Source of the DNA: Rhodococcus tukisamuensis NBRC 100609
Lineage (GTDB): Bacteria > Actinomycetota > Actinomycetes > Mycobacteriales > Mycobacteriaceae
Reading direction: 5' to 3'
Length of the DNA stretch: 64,000 nucleotides
NCBI RefSeq assembly: GCF_001894985.1
Contig: NZ_BCXG01000027.1
Span: forward strand, 1 to 64,000
Part shown: positions 16,618-24,879 of the stretch, piece after piece
How positions within the stretch are numbered: position 1 is the stretch's first letter
How the letters are laid out: the number at the start of each line of letters is the position of its first letter
Position numbers and translations under genes: made by a program
Notes under the pieces: generated by a model
Told to the model about the DNA's origin: nothing
Seen by the model: only the letters and a program-made list of their open reading frames with translations
Databases searched by the model: none

Positions 16618-17394
16618 TCAGCCGGCGAAGATGCTGAGATCCGGGTATCCCGACAGCTCCCATCCGCCGTCCACCATCAGCGACGTACCCGTGACGTACT
16701 CGGCGTCGTCGCTGGCCAGGTACAGGCACGGCCCCGCGACCTGTTCCGGCGTCGCCGCCTTGCCCAGCGGGATCATCGCCAGGAACTGCTCACGCAGGGG
16801 CTCGTAGCCCATCACACCGGCCACCAGCGGCGTGTCCACCAGACCCGGCAGCACCGTGTTGACGCGGATGCCGTGCCGCGCGAGCTCCAGCGCCGCGTTC
16901 TTGGAGAACGCCTCCACACCCGCCTTGCCCGTCACGTACGGGCTGCCACCGAACATCGGGACGTGCGCGTTCAGGGATGACACGTTGACGATGGCGCCGC
17001 CGCGCTCCCGCATGTGCCGGGCCTCGTGCTTGGTGCACAGGAACACGCCCTTCTGCACCAGGTCGACGGTGAAGTCCCAGTCCTCCTCGGCCAGGTCGAC
17101 GATCGGGCCGCCGCGCGCGGCGCCGGCCACGTTGAACGCGAGGTCGAGACCACCGAAGCGCTCGACCGCCGTCCCGACCGCCTCGGCCACCGCCGCCTCG
17201 TCCGTCACGTCGGCGACCGCGGCGACGAACGCGGACCCGAGCGAGTTCGCCAGCTCCCCCAGCCTGTCCGCCGCGAGATCGATGCCGACGACGTTGGCAC
17301 CCTCCGCCACGAGCCGGGCCGCGATGGCGGCGCCGATTCCGGATGCCGCCCCGGTGACCACCGCCGTCTTGCCGGCAAATCGATTCTCACTCAT
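16618..17394 (-). CDS. SDR family oxidoreductase
   Basis: A 258-residue classical SDR with TGAASGIG (15-22), NVAG, YVTGKAG (catalytic Tyr and Lys) and PGLVDTPL. Its start overlaps the stop of the upstream zinc alcohol dehydrogenase by 8 nt. That gene in turn overlaps the LLM monooxygenase, so the three are one coupled unit. A plausible order is hydroxylation or epoxidation by the LLM enzyme and oxidation of the resulting alcohol by the two dehydrogenases. This resembles monoterpene degradation in logic; the substrate is unproven. Confidence 0.85.
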   Translation of the reverse strand: MSENRFAGKTAVVTGAASGIGAAIAARLVAEGANVVGIDLAADRLGELANSLGSAFVAAVADVTDEAAVAEAVGTAVERFGGLDLAFNVAGAARGGPIVDLAEEDWDFTVDLVQKGVFLCTKHEARHMRERGGAIVNVSSLNAHVPMFGGSPYVTGKAGVEAFSKNAALELARHGIRVNTVLPGLVDTPLVAGVMGYEPLREQFLAMIPLGKAATPEQVAGPCLYLASDDAEYVTGTSLMVDGGWELSGYPDLSIFAG

Positions 17395-18433
17395 CTCCGC
17401 ACACCTCCACGAGTACCTTCATCCGTCGCCCGGCCGCGGCATCCGCCACGCCCTCGAGCACCATCTCCAGCGGCACCCGCTCGACCCACCCGTCGAGCGG
17501 GTACGAGCCCGCCGCCATCCGTTCGATCACCGTCGCGACCTCGTCCCGGTTGTAGGCCAGCGACGACATCACCCGCGCCTCGGAAAACATCAGCGCGTAG
17601 GTGTTGAGCGGGACCTGCTCCTTGTAGGTGGCCAGCAGCACCACCGTCCCCCGCGCCCGGACGGACGCCAGGGCGGTCTCGACGGCGACGGCGACGCCCG
17701 CACACTCGAACACCATGTCGGCACCGAGTCCGTCCGTACGCTCGTGCACCGCGGTCCGCACGTCCGCCGAAAGCGGGTCCACCACAGTCAGTCCCAGACC
17801 CTCGACGATCGCCCGGCGCGGCGCGGAGGCCTCCGAGACCAGGATGCGCTCCACCCCGCTCGCGCGCAGGTTGAGCGCCGTGCCGATCCCGATCGGTCCG
17901 CCGCCGATCACCAGCGCGAACTGACCCGGCCGCGCCTGCGCCAGAGCGACCGCGTGGTGGGTGACGGCCAACGGCTCCACCAGCGCCGCCTGTTCGAGGC
18001 TCACCCCGTCGGGCAGCACGTGCACGTTGGCGGCGGGCACCGCGGTGAACTCGGAGAGTCCGCCGCCGGGCGCACTCAGCCCGTGGAAGGCGACGACCTC
18101 GCACAGGTGCTCGAGCCCGTCCCGGCACCGCGCGCAGCCACCGCAGTGGTAATTCGGCTGCACCACAACCCGATTGCCCACCACGATGCCGTCGACGTCG
18201 GCACCGACCTCGGCGACCACGCCGGAGAACTCGTGCCCGAGCACCTGCGGCCCGTGCGCTCCGGTGAGCGGGTGCGCCACCTCGGAGACACCGAAGGTGT
18301 GGATGACGCCGAGGTCTGATCCGCAGATCCCGTTGTATGCCACCCGGATCAGCACGTACCCGTCCGGCACGGCGGGCTCCGGGATGTCCTCGACCCGCAG
18401 GTCCCCGATCCCGTGCAGCACCGCGGCCCTCAC
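17387..18433 (-). CDS. Zinc-dependent alcohol dehydrogenase (MDR family)
   Basis: A 348-residue medium-chain dehydrogenase. The catalytic zinc ligands are in NGICGSD and GHEFSG. The structural-zinc loop has four Cys spaced C-x2-C-x2-C-x7-C (CGGCARCRDGLEHLC). The NAD-binding GGGPIGIGTAL follows. The GTG start at 18433 overlaps the LLM stop codon (GTGA), and the 3' end overlaps the SDR start by 8 nt. It resembles butanediol/sorbitol dehydrogenase-type enzymes that oxidise secondary alcohols. Confidence 0.88.
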   Translation of the reverse strand: MRAAVLHGIGDLRVEDIPEPAVPDGYVLIRVAYNGICGSDLGVIHTFGVSEVAHPLTGAHGPQVLGHEFSGVVAEVGADVDGIVVGNRVVVQPNYHCGGCARCRDGLEHLCEVVAFHGLSAPGGGLSEFTAVPAANVHVLPDGVSLEQAALVEPLAVTHHAVALAQARPGQFALVIGGGPIGIGTALNLRASGVERILVSEASAPRRAIVEGLGLTVVDPLSADVRTAVHERTDGLGADMVFECAGVAVAVETALASVRARGTVVLLATYKEQVPLNTYALMFSEARVMSSLAYNRDEVATVIERMAAGSYPLDGWVERVPLEMVLEGVADAAAGRRMKVLVEVCGDE

Positions 18434-19596
18434 GACGTGGCCGCCACTTCGGCCTCGTACTTCTTCGCCATGTGCTCGATGGCGTCGAGCTGCGCCTTGC
18501 TGTGCCGCTCGTGGCTCTGCCCGGCGCGCGCGGCGGCGTCGTACAGCGGCTGGGACTGCCCCTGGAAGTGCGGGGCGACCTCGTTCGCGATCAGTTCGAA
18601 CGACCGTCGGGTGGCCGCGGGGTTCGCCCAGTCGGTCGCCATCATCAGCATCGAGCCGAAGCCGCCGGTCTGCTCCTGCAGTCGGCCGATCAGTTCCCGA
18701 GCCTGGTCCACGGTGCCGATGATGCCCATGCCGGAGTCGTTCATGTACTCGATCATCATGTCCATGCTCGCACCGCCGGACCCGAAGTGCGGGAAAGCCG
18801 CTGTCTTGCCGAAGTATTCGACCCACGCGCCGAGCCCGTAGCGGACGTCCTCCCGCGCCTGCTCGAGGGTCTCCGCGATGTGCATCGGGCAGACCAGACG
18901 CCACTGATCGCGATTGACCTCGGTGCCGAACGCCTCCGCCCGTTCCTCCATGATGCCGAAGTGCTTGCCGAGCGCGTCGTACCCGTCGGGGCTCATCGTG
19001 GCACCGATCGACAGCAGCCCGAGTCCGTGCTTGCCGGCCAGCCGCGGCCCGGTGGGCGAGGCCACCCCGGCCACCACGATGTCGAACATCGGGTGCGAGT
19101 ACGGCCGCAGTTGGAGCTGGGCGTCGACGAGCGTGTGGGTCCTGGTCGTCGCGGTGACGCTCTCGCCGTTCAGCAGGCGGACCACGATGTCCAGGTGCTC
19201 CTCGAGCAGTTCCCGGCACTCGGTGGGGTCGAGGCCGATCATCGACGAATCGGTCGGCAGGGAGCCGGGCCCGACGCCGAGCATCACCCGGCCGCGGGTC
19301 AGGTGGTCCAGCAGCACCATCCGGTCCGCGACCCACAACGGGTTGTGATAGCTCAGGGAGGTGACGCCGGTACCCAGCTTGATCCGCTTGGTCCGCTCGG
19401 CCGCCGCCGCGATGAAGATCTCCGGCGACGCGATGATCTCGCTGCCCGCCGAGTGGTGCTCGCCGATCCACACCTCGTCGAAGTCGAGGCGGTCGAGATG
19501 CTCCACCAGTTCCAGGTCCCGCTGCAGGGCGGCGGTCGGGTTCTGACCTATCACGTGGTGCGGGGCAATGAACGCACCGAAACGAAGTCTGCTCAT
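18430..19596 (-). CDS. LLM-class flavin monooxygenase (LimB-like)
   Basis: A 388-residue bacterial-luciferase-like protein. MSRLRFGAFIAPHHVIGQ, DEVWIGEHHSAGSEIIASPE and AAAAERTKRIKLGTGV are the family's substrate and flavin regions. LLDHLTRGRVMLGVGPGSLPTD and the long C-terminal helical part match limonene 1,2-monooxygenase (LimB) and similar enzymes in length and order. It is first in an operon with a zinc ADH and an SDR. A two-component arrangement would need a flavin reductase; none is adjacent. The ATG at 19596 has only a weak ribosome-binding site. Confidence 0.8.
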   Translation of the reverse strand: MSRLRFGAFIAPHHVIGQNPTAALQRDLELVEHLDRLDFDEVWIGEHHSAGSEIIASPEIFIAAAAERTKRIKLGTGVTSLSYHNPLWVADRMVLLDHLTRGRVMLGVGPGSLPTDSSMIGLDPTECRELLEEHLDIVVRLLNGESVTATTRTHTLVDAQLQLRPYSHPMFDIVVAGVASPTGPRLAGKHGLGLLSIGATMSPDGYDALGKHFGIMEERAEAFGTEVNRDQWRLVCPMHIAETLEQAREDVRYGLGAWVEYFGKTAAFPHFGSGGASMDMMIEYMNDSGMGIIGTVDQARELIGRLQEQTGGFGSMLMMATDWANPAATRRSFELIANEVAPHFQGQSQPLYDAAARAGQSHERHSKAQLDAIEHMAKKYEAEVAATS

Positions 19597-19863
19597 ATTC
19601 AAGGCAACCTTTGCTGTTCGACCTAGGGAAGGTGCGTCAGAGGCTAGATTCAATTCCACATCTGCGACGCACTTTCGGAGTTCCGCCGGCCGCCGGAGGA
19701 GTCCGGCCGATGCGTCCGCGATTGCCTCTACCGGCACAACACCCACCCGGCCTGCGCGATGCACGTGCAGATGCCCGGCGGCGGCCACGGCCTGCAGGAT
19801 TCTCGCGGGCACCCGTCCAGAACCACGCTCTCGTTGGCCGTCTCGCGCGCACAGGTGCCCGCC

Positions 19864-19893
19864 GACTGCCGGACGCAGTTCCGTCCGGCAGTC
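19864..19893 (-). terminator. Terminator of the SnoaL-like gene
   Basis: GACTGCCGGACG (19864-19875) pairs with CGTCCGGCAGTC (19882-19893) over a 6-nt loop, 42 nt after the stop codon at 19936. The rest of the 340-nt gap to 19597 shows no gene. It should hold the promoter of the LLM operon, but no confident element is visible. Confidence 0.75.
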
Positions 19894-19935
19894 GTGCCAC
19901 CACGACGTGCCCCGTGAATTCGGCGGTGCGACCCG

Positions 19936-20310
19936 CTAGCTCGTGCCGAACACCTTCGCCTGCTTGGCCGTGTCGGACGCGCTCTGGATCTTGACGACCT
20001 TCCCGTCCCGGAACGTGAGGACGTCGGCGGCGTCCCAGCTCTCCCCGCCCGCGGTCACCTGGGTCAGGACCACGACCAGATCGTCGTCGCCGAGGATGTG
20101 CTGGGGTGTGGTCGTCAGAGACTTCTCGGCCACCTTCATCCACATCCCCGCGACCTCGTCCTTGCCCCGGTAGCTGCCGCTGACGGCGCTCTCACCGGGC
20201 ACAATCCACTCGATGTCGTCCGCGAGCTTGGACATGGCCCCCTCTGCATCCCCGGCGGCGAATGCCGCGTACCCCGCCTTCGTGTTCTCGATGTTCTCCT
20301 CAGTAGACAT
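19936..20310 (-). CDS. SnoaL/NTF2-like protein
   Basis: A 124-residue NTF2-fold protein of the 'ketosteroid isomerase-like' group: an N-terminal helix (NIENTKAGYAAFAAGDAEGAM), LADDIEWIVPGES, YRGKDEVAGM and the final sheet with DVLTFRDGKVVKIQSASD. GGGGAGG lies 6 nt before the ATG at 20310, which decides the start. It is a single gene with its own terminator and an 18-bp palindrome 65 nt upstream, which suggests dedicated regulation. The function is unknown. Confidence 0.8.
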   Translation of the reverse strand: MSTEENIENTKAGYAAFAAGDAEGAMSKLADDIEWIVPGESAVSGSYRGKDEVAGMWMKVAEKSLTTTPQHILGDDDLVVVLTQVTAGGESWDAADVLTFRDGKVVKIQSASDTAKQAKVFGTS

Positions 20311-20374
20311 GAGACACCTCCCCGTTCCGCCGTTCTCGGGCGAGAGCGACAAGATCAAGTCAATCAGCGGGGAC

Positions 20375-20392
20375 GCGACATGTACATGTCGC
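20375..20392. promoter_or_regulatory. 18-bp perfect palindrome operator
   Basis: GCGACATGTACATGTCGC is a perfect, gap-free palindrome in the promoter region of the SnoaL-like gene and 20 nt past the end of the Lrp gene. Its form is typical of TetR- or MarR-type operators, but the regulator is not obvious in this window. Confidence 0.6.
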
Positions 20393-20412
20393 TCACCGAT
20401 TCCTCGACTCGA

Positions 20413-20928
20413 TCACGCGTCGCCCCGGTACGACGCGGCCGACCGACCGTGCCCCGCCTCGCGGGTGAGATGGTCGACCAGCGGCTGGGTGCGGTACTTG
20501 ACCGGTGTCGTCAGGGCCAGCGTGGTGGTCGTGTGCGCGACCCCGCGGAGCCCGAGAATCCGCTCGAGCACGTGCAGCAGGTCCTCGTGCGAGGGCGCCG
20601 CGATCCGGATCAGCAGGTCCTCCCGTCCGGTGGTGGTGTGCACCTCGAGCACCTCAGGCACGCCACGGAGCGCCTCGACGACGGCTTGGATCCGGCCCTG
20701 CTCGGTCTCGGCGCCCACGAAGGCCTGCACCGAGAGCCCCAGCGCGGACAGGTCCACCTCGGGCCGGTACCCGGTGACCACGCCGCTCTCCTCCAGCCGG
20801 CGCATCCGCGACTGGACGGTGTTGCGCGCGACGCCGAGCCGGGACGCCAGGTCCATGATCTGGGCCCGCGGGTCCTCGGTGAGCAGTTCCAGCAGCGAGG
20901 CGTCGAGCCGGTCGATGCTGATCACCAT
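20413..20928 (-). CDS. Lrp/AsnC family regulator
   Basis: A 171-residue regulator with an N-terminal AsnC-type helix-turn-helix (DRLDASLLELLTEDPRAQIMDLASRLGVARNTVQSRMRRLEESGVV) and a C-terminal RAM ligand-binding domain. GGGAGG 6 nt before the ATG at 20928 decides the start; another ATG lies five codons upstream. It diverges from the fused indolepyruvate ferredoxin oxidoreductase, so it probably controls that gene in response to an amino acid, likely aromatic or branched-chain. That inference rests on orientation only. Confidence 0.88.
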   Translation of the reverse strand: MVISIDRLDASLLELLTEDPRAQIMDLASRLGVARNTVQSRMRRLEESGVVTGYRPEVDLSALGLSVQAFVGAETEQGRIQAVVEALRGVPEVLEVHTTTGREDLLIRIAAPSHEDLLHVLERILGLRGVAHTTTTLALTTPVKYRTQPLVDHLTREAGHGRSAASYRGDA

Positions 20929-20955
20929 GGTGACCTCCCTCATGTGTCGTGCATC

Positions 20956-20992
20956 ACAACTGATCGTAGCGCCTAGCTCGACGTCCAGTTGT
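20956..20992. promoter_or_regulatory. Candidate Lrp-type operator
   Basis: ACAACTG (20956-20962) and CAGTTGT (20986-20992) are perfect inverted 7-mers whose centres are 30 bp apart, about three helical turns. They lie between the divergent lrp-like and oxidoreductase genes. The spacing is close to that of the AldR site at 31901-31942. Confidence 0.45.
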
Positions 20993-21089
20993 TGACGGCT
21001 GCGCCACCCGGGCGAACTATTGCTGCACCCCTTGCTCTAAAGATTGCGCACAGCTTCACAAAGGCGCCGCGCAGGAACGGTGGCAGACC

Positions 21090-24000
21090 ATGACCGAACT
21101 GGTGGAACGCGAAGACCAGGCGCAGCCCTACGACCTCGGCGACCGTTACCGCTCGGGCGCCGGCCCGGTGCTGTTGACCGGCGTGCAGGCCATCGCCCGT
21201 CAGCTCGTCGAGCAGCACGTCCGCGACATCCGCGCCGGCCGCCGCATCGCCACCTTCGTCTCCGGCTACCAGGGCAGCCCCCTCGGCGGCGTCGACAAGA
21301 TGCTGCACGGCATGCCGCAGGTGCTGGCCGAGCACGACATCACCTTCGTCCCCGGCTTCAACGAGGAGCTCGCCGCGACCGCGGTCTGGGGCAGCCAGGC
21401 GGACCTGCCTGCCGGCCAGGCGACGCACGACGGCGTGATCGGCGTCTGGTACGGCAAGGGCCCCGGCGTCGACCGGGCAACCGACGCCCTCCGGCACGCC
21501 AACATGTACGGCGTCAACCCCAACGGTGGTGTGCTGCTACTGGTCGGCGACGACCCGGCCTCCAAGTCCTCGACCGTGCCCGCCGTCAGCGAACGGTCGC
21601 TGGCCGCCCTCGGCATCCCGGTCCTGTTCCCGCGCAACGCCGAAGAGATGATCACCATGGGCATGCACGGCGTGGCGCTCTCCCGCGCCTCCGGCTGCCT
21701 GGTCGCGCTGAAGGTCGTCGCGGACGTCGCCGACGGAGCCTGGACGGTCGACGGCAACGTATCGCAGCTGGACATCACCGTCCCCCAGATCGAGTGGGAG
21801 GGAAAGCCGTTCGTGTACCAGCAGCGACCGATGGCGGTTCCTACGGACAGCGTGATCGCTGAGGCCGACCTGTACGGCCCACGCCTGGCCGTCGTGCACG
21901 CCTACGGCGCCGCGAACGACCTCGACGTGATCGAGGTCGACCCGTCCGGCGCCCGGATCGGCCTCGCCGCCACCGGAACCACATACGACTCGCTGCGCCA
22001 GGCCCTGCTCGACCTCGGCGTGGACGAGGCCGCCCTGCACCGCGCCGGCATCCGCCTGCTTCGCATCGGCATGCCGACCCCCCTCGGCGCCCGGAGGGTC
22101 ACGGAATTCGCGGCCGGCCTCGACCAGCTGATCGTGGTCGAGGACAAGACCGCCTTCATCGAGACCCAGATCCGCGAGATCCTCTACGGCACCGAGCACA
22201 CCCCGCAGATCCTCGGCAAGCGCGACGCCGCGGGCCGGCCGCTGATGCCCGTCGACGGCGAGCTCACCGCCGGCCGGCTGCTCGGCCCGCTCCGCCGGGT
22301 GTTGCGCGACCGCGTCGAGCTGAAGAGGTCTCTGCCGCCGCAACTCTCGCTCGAGGTGCTCACCACCAAGCGAACCCCCTACTTCTGCAGCGGCTGCCCG
22401 CACAACCGGTCCACCGCCATCCCCGAGGGCTCGATCGGCGGCGGCGGCATCGGCTGCCACACGCTGGTCACCATGTCCGGCCGCGCGGACAGCGCGGTGA
22501 CCGGCCTGACCCAGATGGGCGGCGAGGGCAGCCAGTGGATCGGCCAGGCACCGTTCACCGACGTGCCGCACATGTTCCAGAACGTCGGCGACGGCACCTT
22601 CTTCCACTCCGGCCAGCTCGCGGTGCAGGCCTGCGTCGCCGCCGGGGTGAACATCACCTACAAGCTCCTCTACAACGACGTCGTCGCGATGACCGGCGCG
22701 CAGGACGCCGAGGGCGCGCTCACGGTCGCCCAGCTCACGCACAAGCTCACCACCGAGGGCGTCAAGAAGATCATCATCTGCGCGGACGAACCCAAGCGGC
22801 ACAACAAGCGCGCGCTCGCCAAGGGCACCACGCTCTGGCACCGCGACCGGCTCGACGAGGCGCAGAAACTGCTGCGTGAGGTCGAGGGCGTCACCGTGCT
22901 GATCTACGACCAGCACTGCGCGGCCGACGCCCGGCGCCAGCGCAAGCGCGGCACCCTGCCGACCCGCAACACACGCGTGGTGATCAACGAGGCGGTCTGC
23001 GAGGGCTGCGGCGACTGCGGCGTCAAGTCGAACTGCCTGTCGGTGCAGCCGGTGGACACCGAGTTCGGGCGCAAGACCCGTATCGAGCAGACCTCCTGCA
23101 ACACCGACTACAGCTGCCTGGACGGGGACTGCCCCTCCTTCGTCACGGTCGAGCTGGTGCCCGGCAAGAAGAAGGCCGCCCGCGTCGCGACGCCGGTCCC
23201 CCCCTCCTGCCTCGACCCCGAGCACGGCCCGCTGACCCACACCCAGAACGTCTTCCTGGCGGGGATCGGCGGCACCGGCATCGTCACCGTCAACCAGGTG
23301 CTGGCGACGGCCGCGCTGCGCGCCGGCCTGCAGGTCGAGAGCCTCGACCAGATCGGCATGAGCCAGAAGGCCGGCCCCGTGGTCTCCCACCTGCGTTTCT
23401 GCGCCGGCGAGCTCGAGCCGGCCAACCGGCTCACCCCCGGCAGCGCCGACTGCATCGTCGCGTTCGACCTGCTCACCGCCACGGACAACAAGAACCTCGA
23501 CTACGGCGACCGCGCCGCCACCGTCTCGATCGCCTCGACCAGCCAGTCGCCGACCGGCGACATGGTCTACGACAAGTCGGTCCGCTACCCGGACGAGCCG
23601 CTGCTGCTCTCCCGGCTCGACTCGGTGTCGAAGACGCTGCGGTCCTTCGACGGCCTCGCCGCCGCCCAGGAACTGTTCGGCAACACCGCGGCGGCGAACT
23701 TCCTGCTGATCGGCGCCGCCTTTCAGGCGGGTGGGCTGCGGCTGCCCGCGGCCGCGATCGAGGAGGCCATCGGCATCAACGGCGTGGCGGTCGATGCCAA
23801 CGTCGCGGCGTTCCGGTGGGGCCGGGTCGCCATCGCCGACCCCGACGCCTTCGCCGCGGCCGCCCGGCCGACCCGCGGCACGCGCGCCGCGACTGCGGCC
23901 CCGGCGGAACTGTTCGCCGACACGACCTTCGACGGCGAGGTCCGCCGGCTCGTCGAGCTGCGGGCCGCTCAGCTGGTCGAGTTCCAGAACGTCGCGGTGG

Positions 24001-24551
24001 CCCGGCGTTACGTCGATACGGTGCAGTCGGTGTGGGCCGCCGAGCGCGCGGTGACCGAGCAGACCGACTTCTCCGAGTCGGTGGCCCGGGGGCTGTTCAA
24101 GTTCACCGCGTACAAGGACGAGTACGAGGTGGCCCGGATGCTGGTGGACCCGGACTTCCTCGCCGATGTCGCCTCCCAGGTGCCGGGGGGCGAGAACCTG
24201 ACGTACAAGCTGCACCCGCCGGTGCTGCGGGCGCTGGGCCGGAAGAAGAAGATCGGCCTGGGACCGAAGTCGCATGTCGCGCTGAAGCTCCTGGCCAAGG
24301 GCAAGGTACTGCGCGGGACCCGGCTGGACCCGTTCGGCTACGCCCATGTGCGACGGGTGGAGCGGGAGCTGTTGGCGCACTACAGCGCGACCGTGCTGGG
24401 CCTGGCAGCCGGGTTGGACAGGGACGGCTATGCCCGCGCCACCACGATCGCGGCCCTGCCCGACGTGGTCCGCGGCTACGAGGACGTCAAGCTCGGCAAT
24501 GTCGAGGTGTACCGGGAGAAGTTGGCCGAGTTCGGCATCGACCTGCCCTGA
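21090..24551 (+). CDS. Fused indolepyruvate ferredoxin oxidoreductase
   Basis: A 1153-residue single-chain 2-ketoacid:ferredoxin oxidoreductase in which the alpha (TPP/pyrimidine), ferredoxin-like and gamma parts of archaeal IorAB are joined. An N-terminal PFOR-like domain (SGYQGSPLGGVDKML) comes first, then the TPP-binding region with CSGCPHN and GIGCHT. The Fe-S segment spans about 630-690 (CEGCGDCGVKSNC and CNTDYSCLDGDCPSF) and a C-terminal gamma-like domain starts at GIGGTGIVTVNQVL. It oxidatively decarboxylates aryl-pyruvates from aromatic amino acid transamination to acyl-CoA, giving electrons to ferredoxin. It stands alone, divergent from the Lrp regulator. Confidence 0.92.
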   Translation: MTELVEREDQAQPYDLGDRYRSGAGPVLLTGVQAIARQLVEQHVRDIRAGRRIATFVSGYQGSPLGGVDKMLHGMPQVLAEHDITFVPGFNEELAATAVWGSQADLPAGQATHDGVIGVWYGKGPGVDRATDALRHANMYGVNPNGGVLLLVGDDPASKSSTVPAVSERSLAALGIPVLFPRNAEEMITMGMHGVALSRASGCLVALKVVADVADGAWTVDGNVSQLDITVPQIEWEGKPFVYQQRPMAVPTDSVIAEADLYGPRLAVVHAYGAANDLDVIEVDPSGARIGLAATGTTYDSLRQALLDLGVDEAALHRAGIRLLRIGMPTPLGARRVTEFAAGLDQLIVVEDKTAFIETQIREILYGTEHTPQILGKRDAAGRPLMPVDGELTAGRLLGPLRRVLRDRVELKRSLPPQLSLEVLTTKRTPYFCSGCPHNRSTAIPEGSIGGGGIGCHTLVTMSGRADSAVTGLTQMGGEGSQWIGQAPFTDVPHMFQNVGDGTFFHSGQLAVQACVAAGVNITYKLLYNDVVAMTGAQDAEGALTVAQLTHKLTTEGVKKIIICADEPKRHNKRALAKGTTLWHRDRLDEAQKLLREVEGVTVLIYDQHCAADARRQRKRGTLPTRNTRVVINEAVCEGCGDCGVKSNCLSVQPVDTEFGRKTRIEQTSCNTDYSCLDGDCPSFVTVELVPGKKKAARVATPVPPSCLDPEHGPLTHTQNVFLAGIGGTGIVTVNQVLATAALRAGLQVESLDQIGMSQKAGPVVSHLRFCAGELEPANRLTPGSADCIVAFDLLTATDNKNLDYGDRAATVSIASTSQSPTGDMVYDKSVRYPDEPLLLSRLDSVSKTLRSFDGLAAAQELFGNTAAANFLLIGAAFQAGGLRLPAAAIEEAIGINGVAVDANVAAFRWGRVAIADPDAFAAAARPTRGTRAATAAPAELFADTTFDGEVRRLVELRAAQLVEFQNVAVARRYVDTVQSVWAAERAVTEQTDFSESVARGLFKFTAYKDEYEVARMLVDPDFLADVASQVPGGENLTYKLHPPVLRALGRKKKIGLGPKSHVALKLLAKGKVLRGTRLDPFGYAHVRRVERELLAHYSATVLGLAAGLDRDGYARATTIAALPDVVRGYEDVKLGNVEVYREKLAEFGIDLP

Positions 24552-24576
24552 TTGCCGGGCGGCCCCCGTCGGACGA

Positions 24577-24633
24577 CGAACGGGCGGTTACCGAGGAGGC
24601 CTCTCGGCCGTTGTCCCGGTAACCGCCCGTTCG
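24577..24633. terminator. Bidirectional terminator with long loop
   Basis: A 17-bp stem (24577-24593 with 24617-24633) encloses a 23-nt loop containing a second small AGGCCT palindrome. It lies between the oxidoreductase 3' end and the convergent 34-residue ORF. Confidence 0.75.
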
Positions 24634-24659
24634 GGGTCTGAGCGTGAGCCCTCGTGCGG

Positions 24660-24764
24660 TCAGCTGCCGAAGGGCAGGGTTCCCGGCGGGACGGTGTAGC
24701 CGCTACTCCCTGCGGAGCTGCCGCCGACAGTGCCGAGGACGAGGTTGACGAGGTTGGTGATCAT
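24660..24764 (-). CDS. 34-residue hydrophobic/Gly-Ser micro-protein
   Basis: A 35-codon reading frame beginning MITNLVNLVLGTVGGSS and ending PPGTLPFGS. AAAGG lies 6 nt upstream of the ATG and a 17-bp terminator follows 26 nt after the stop, so it looks like a complete expression unit. The N-terminal 14 residues form a short hydrophobic or amphipathic helix and the rest is Gly/Ser/Pro-rich. I do not recognise the family. Gly-Ser-rich tails also occur in the DUF11-like secreted proteins at 38.7-43.3 kb. It could be a small membrane-associated peptide; that is inference. Confidence 0.55.
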   Translation of the reverse strand: MITNLVNLVLGTVGGSSAGSSGYTVPPGTLPFGS

Positions 24765-24879
24765 CGGGGCCTTTCGTAAAGGGGCGTGCAGTGTGTGCAA
24801 CCTGAGCCACGGTAATCACGACCACCTCGTCTGTCGACCGCGCTGCCGACGGCCAGGGGGGACATGAAATGGTGGGTGT

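Noticed and set aside
21537-24380. A 947-codon minus-strand open frame inside the indolepyruvate oxidoreductase
   Set aside because: It lies wholly within a gene with intact Fe-S and TPP motifs and reads as a compositional shadow.
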